A DNA stretch of 64,000 nt from Drosophila miranda (lineage: Eukaryota > Arthropoda > Insecta > Diptera > Drosophilidae), in NCBI RefSeq assembly GCF_003369915.1, contig NC_046675.1, positions 7,812,001-7,876,000 of the forward strand, written 5' to 3'. Positions 61,201 to 64,000 of this stretch are shown here, piece after piece. The notes beneath the pieces were generated by a model that made no database searches, was not told where the DNA came from, and worked only from the letters and a program-made list of their open reading frames with translations. Made by a program: the position numbers and the translations under genes. Within the stretch, counting starts at the first letter, position 1. The number at the start of each line of letters is the position of its first letter.

Positions 61201-62735
61201 CGCATCCTGGGGACCCAGAACCAAAGGCCTGCGAGGAGAAATTTTTAGAGCGTCTCTCTTCAATTGGGGATTTGCCGTTTGCGTGGGCGTAAAGTAAAGA
61301 GAAAACCCCTGCAGGAACGTGACGAATTCGGGTAGAAACTGTTTCGGTTTTTTGGTTTTTTGGTATTTTTGCAAATTTTGTTTGCACAAGGAATGGCCCC
61401 TCGAATGGGCTGCGTAAGACTTATTTTCGGCATAATGATGCCATCACATCTCTCCCTGGCATACATACTCGTACATGTATGTACTTGTGCATGAATTAAT
61501 GATGCATAAGCCCATAAACATTCCAAGCATTCCCCACCGTCCTAACAAACAGACCAGGTTTCGTCACACCTGAACAGAGCTGTCAGTCGCCGAGCGAATG
61601 CATCTCATCATGGGGCAAGTGGCAAGTGGTATTTGTAGTGGCATTTCCAGTGGCAGCTGCTGGCAATTCAATTAGCAGCAGCTGATAGGAGACACAGCCA
61701 CTCACTGGAGCGGCTCTTATCAGCTCGGATGCCGATTCGTATGTACACTTAATTATTTATGATTATTCCAGCGCAGGTGTCTCTGTCTCTGAGTGCATGT
61801 AAATGCTAATGGTCGTCTAGAGGGTATCTCTATCTCCAGTTTGCAATGGGGGGAAAAACAAAACGTTGCGTGTCAAAGATCAAGATGCAGACTGGAGGCT
61901 GGAGACTGGTCAGGCACGTTGGGTCAGCGGGGGGGTCAGGCATTAATCAAAATACTCGACTCCTTTTGTTTGGGCCGCCATTGATCTGGCTGATTATGGC
62001 ATTGCCCGATCGTGACTTTGATATTTTTCCTCTTAATTTTCTCTCATTGTTCGGTCCGACGGTTGGGCTGCCACAAAGCCATAAAGTCGCCGCCGGCCAA
62101 AGAAAGTTTTCCAGCAACGTTATGGAAATTGGCAAAAGTGCAAAAGTTGAACATGCAACCTCCTGGGAGCCAGCCCTAGCCGCAACTCGGATGCCAGGCA
62201 AACATTTACTTGATCTAGTTACCAGATACTTATCTTAAATTCATCTGATAAGCCACACACGCCCCCTCTGTCACTCCCCCTCGCAGTCGTTGGGGAAGAT
62301 GTGCAAGGTGACATCATCTTGGGCTGTAATATCGAACGAGCATGCCAAAGCCAAGCATTTCCAATACTGCGCAGTTGCTTTATGGGAATGTGATCCCATA
62401 ACGAACCGAACCCAGAACCCATTCCCCATTACCCATTCCCCATGCCATATTCCCCCTTCCAGACTGTTTAGAAAGTCAATCGGCAATGACAAACAAACAA
62501 AACAAAAAGCGAATTGCGACAAAGCGCAAAACCAAAAAGTAAATGACCGCTAAAACTCAGAACATTATTGTACAACTCGACTGCTCTGTCACCCTCTAAA
62601 CAAATGCTGTTTGCTTTGGCTTAAACGAATATCTCGAGAGGTGTGGGCCTGCAAATAATAGTTTTTCCAGAGATAATGAGTAGATGAGAAAGAAAATACT
62701 CACAAGTGATACGTGAGAGATGCGGGTCTTTGTAG

Positions 62736-63535
62736 GTGGATCGAACAGAGTCCCAATTCTAAAGAACCAAAGGGTTCTATAACCTCTTATACTCGTATAA
62801 GTAGAATGAAGTTTTCAAGTATCAGAAGTGATTAAGTTTTAACGTGGGAAATGCTTGTCTGGCTGTATCTTAAACTTAGTTTTATTAAAATTTGTTGCTG
62901 GAAAGATGGTTATAATCGAACAGAGTCCAAATTCTAAAGAACCAAAAGGTTCTAGAACCTCTTATACTCGTATAAGTAGCTGGAAGTGTTCAAGTATCAG
63001 AAGTGATTAAGTTTTAAGGTGAAAGATGCTAGTCTTTAGCTTAGTTTTACGAACATTTGTAGGTGGGTCGATCGATATACTCGTATAAGTAGCTTAAAAT
63101 GCTCAATACTCAGGAGTAATAAAGTTATATCGTGGAAAATGCTAGTTTGGCTGTATCTTAAACTTGGTTTTATTAAACTTTGTTGCTGGAAAGATGGTTA
63201 TAATCGAACAGAGTCCAAATTCTAAAGAACCAAAAGGTTCTAGAACCTCTTATACTCGTATAAGTAGCTGGAAGTGTTCAAGTATCAGAAGTGATTAAGT
63301 TTTAAGGTGAAAGATGCTAGTCTTTAGCTTAGTTTTACGAACATTTGTAGGTGGATCGATCGATATACTCGTAAAAGTAGCTTAAAATGCTCAATACTCA
63401 GGAGTAATAAAGTTCTATTGTGGAAGATGCTAGTTTGGCTGTATCTTAAACTTAGTTTTATTAAAATTTGTAGCTGGAATCGAACACAGTCCAAATGCTA
63501 GAGCACCAAAAGGTTCTAGAACCCCTTACACAGCC
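62736..63535. repeat. Tandem repeat of about 288 bp, roughly 2.8 copies, in the Syn intron
   Basis: Units align on GTTGCTGGAAAGATGGTTAT (62894 and 63182) and contain the palindrome AGGTTCTAGAACCT at 62947-62960 and 63235-63248, again nearly complete at 63511-63523. A degenerate form lies at about 62,772. Each unit also has CTTATACTCGTATAAG and a GATCGATCGATATACTCG block. Confidence 0.88.
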
Positions 63536-64000
63536 AGTACTGTTCAAGTATCATGCATATCATACATGTACTCGTCTTGTAAGTGGTGCCTATAGAGTGC
63601 TCTTCAAATAGAGGGTACTATAAACTGAGCTTTAGAAAGCGATACCCAAAGTGCTAATTAGACGCATATTTTGTATGCCTAAGGCTATGCCCCCACACCC
63701 TCCCCTTTGGTAGGCGCAAAATATCGAGCATCGTAAATTGAAGTGCAGTGAAAATGGAGAATCCGAATGCTATAAATACCATTTGTATACCGATGCATTT
63801 CCACCACCCCCCATTGTCCACACACACATTGGGCGGACATTAGGGCCCATTTATGGGCCCAATTAAGTGCTCATAAAACAAACATCGCAGCGCTGCAGAG
63901 CTCCGCCGCTGCTGATCCGCTTTTAGCTCAGTTTTGGGAAAACACCCAAACGGCAGGCAAACCAGAATCGCATTAATTATGTGGCTTTGCTTTGCGAGCC

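Larger units (their letters stand above)
56179..64000 (-). other. Long Syn intron running off the right edge
   Basis: The acceptor is CTCATTGCAG just above 56178; the donor is outside the window. No synapsin exon for the A, B or early C domains is visible, nor the cysteine-rich exons of Timp, a gene that in D. melanogaster is nested in Syn. Content: AT-rich sequence, a perfect 19-bp hairpin (58154-58207), a TTCGTTGC triplet near 58.11 kb, and a 288-bp tandem repeat (62736-63535). Confidence 0.65.

Overview
The window is insect nuclear DNA, almost certainly Drosophila: short introns with GTRAGT donors, a pont promoter carrying a DREF-type TATCGATA site, an INE-1/DINE-1-like element, CA/GA/ATT microsatellites, and conserved fly genes including synapsin. 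An obscura-group species is plausible from the repeats, but I cannot prove this. Exon models below were built by hand from splice signals. Codon phases agree across every junction given, and the complete reading frames close without remainder.

Layout. 1-4.5 kb: no gene seen. 4.5-6.0 kb: pontin (RuvBL1), minus strand. 6.0-7.6 kb: AT-rich spacer. 7.6-18.4 kb: a tandem array of about six copies of a 0.8-0.85 kb unit. It is interrupted by an intact Gypsy-class LTR retrotransposon (10,587-15,999, one 1384-residue gag-pol frame) and by a second LTR-like insertion. 18.4-21.45 kb: a graveyard of a diverged inverted repeat, an INE-1-like element and a decayed jockey-type LINE. 21.5-24.9 kb: glycine decarboxylase (P-protein), minus strand, with the LINE starting just after its stop. 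26.4-44.3 kb: one large minus-strand gene for a TBC1D30-type Rab GAP of 3218 residues, with a 7-kb intron and a 6.6-kb exon encoding about 15 copies of a short leucine-rich motif.

44.7-45.5 kb: a decayed plus-strand coding sequence. 45.8-47.2 kb: a head-to-head pair, a PIERCE1-like ciliary microtubule protein (minus) and an MCFD2-like EF-hand cargo receptor subunit (plus). 47.4-48.3 kb: an unrecognised 240-residue secreted or membrane protein (minus), convergent with MCFD2. 50.96 kb to beyond the right edge: the 3' half of Synapsin (minus), including the UAG codon that splits its two reading frames. Upstream Syn exons lie outside the window; the 7.8 kb from 56.2 to 64 kb looks like Syn intron.

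Strongest points for follow-up: the Syn readthrough stop directly after domain E plus a possible 42-bp cassette exon, the repeated 'PST-LE-RF-ALEKQLS' motif in the Rab GAP, the nested tandem-array/retrotransposon structure, the decayed gene at 44.7 kb, and two unexplained Syn-intron structures (a 19-bp perfect hairpin and a 288-bp repeat carrying perfect TTCTAGAA palindromes).
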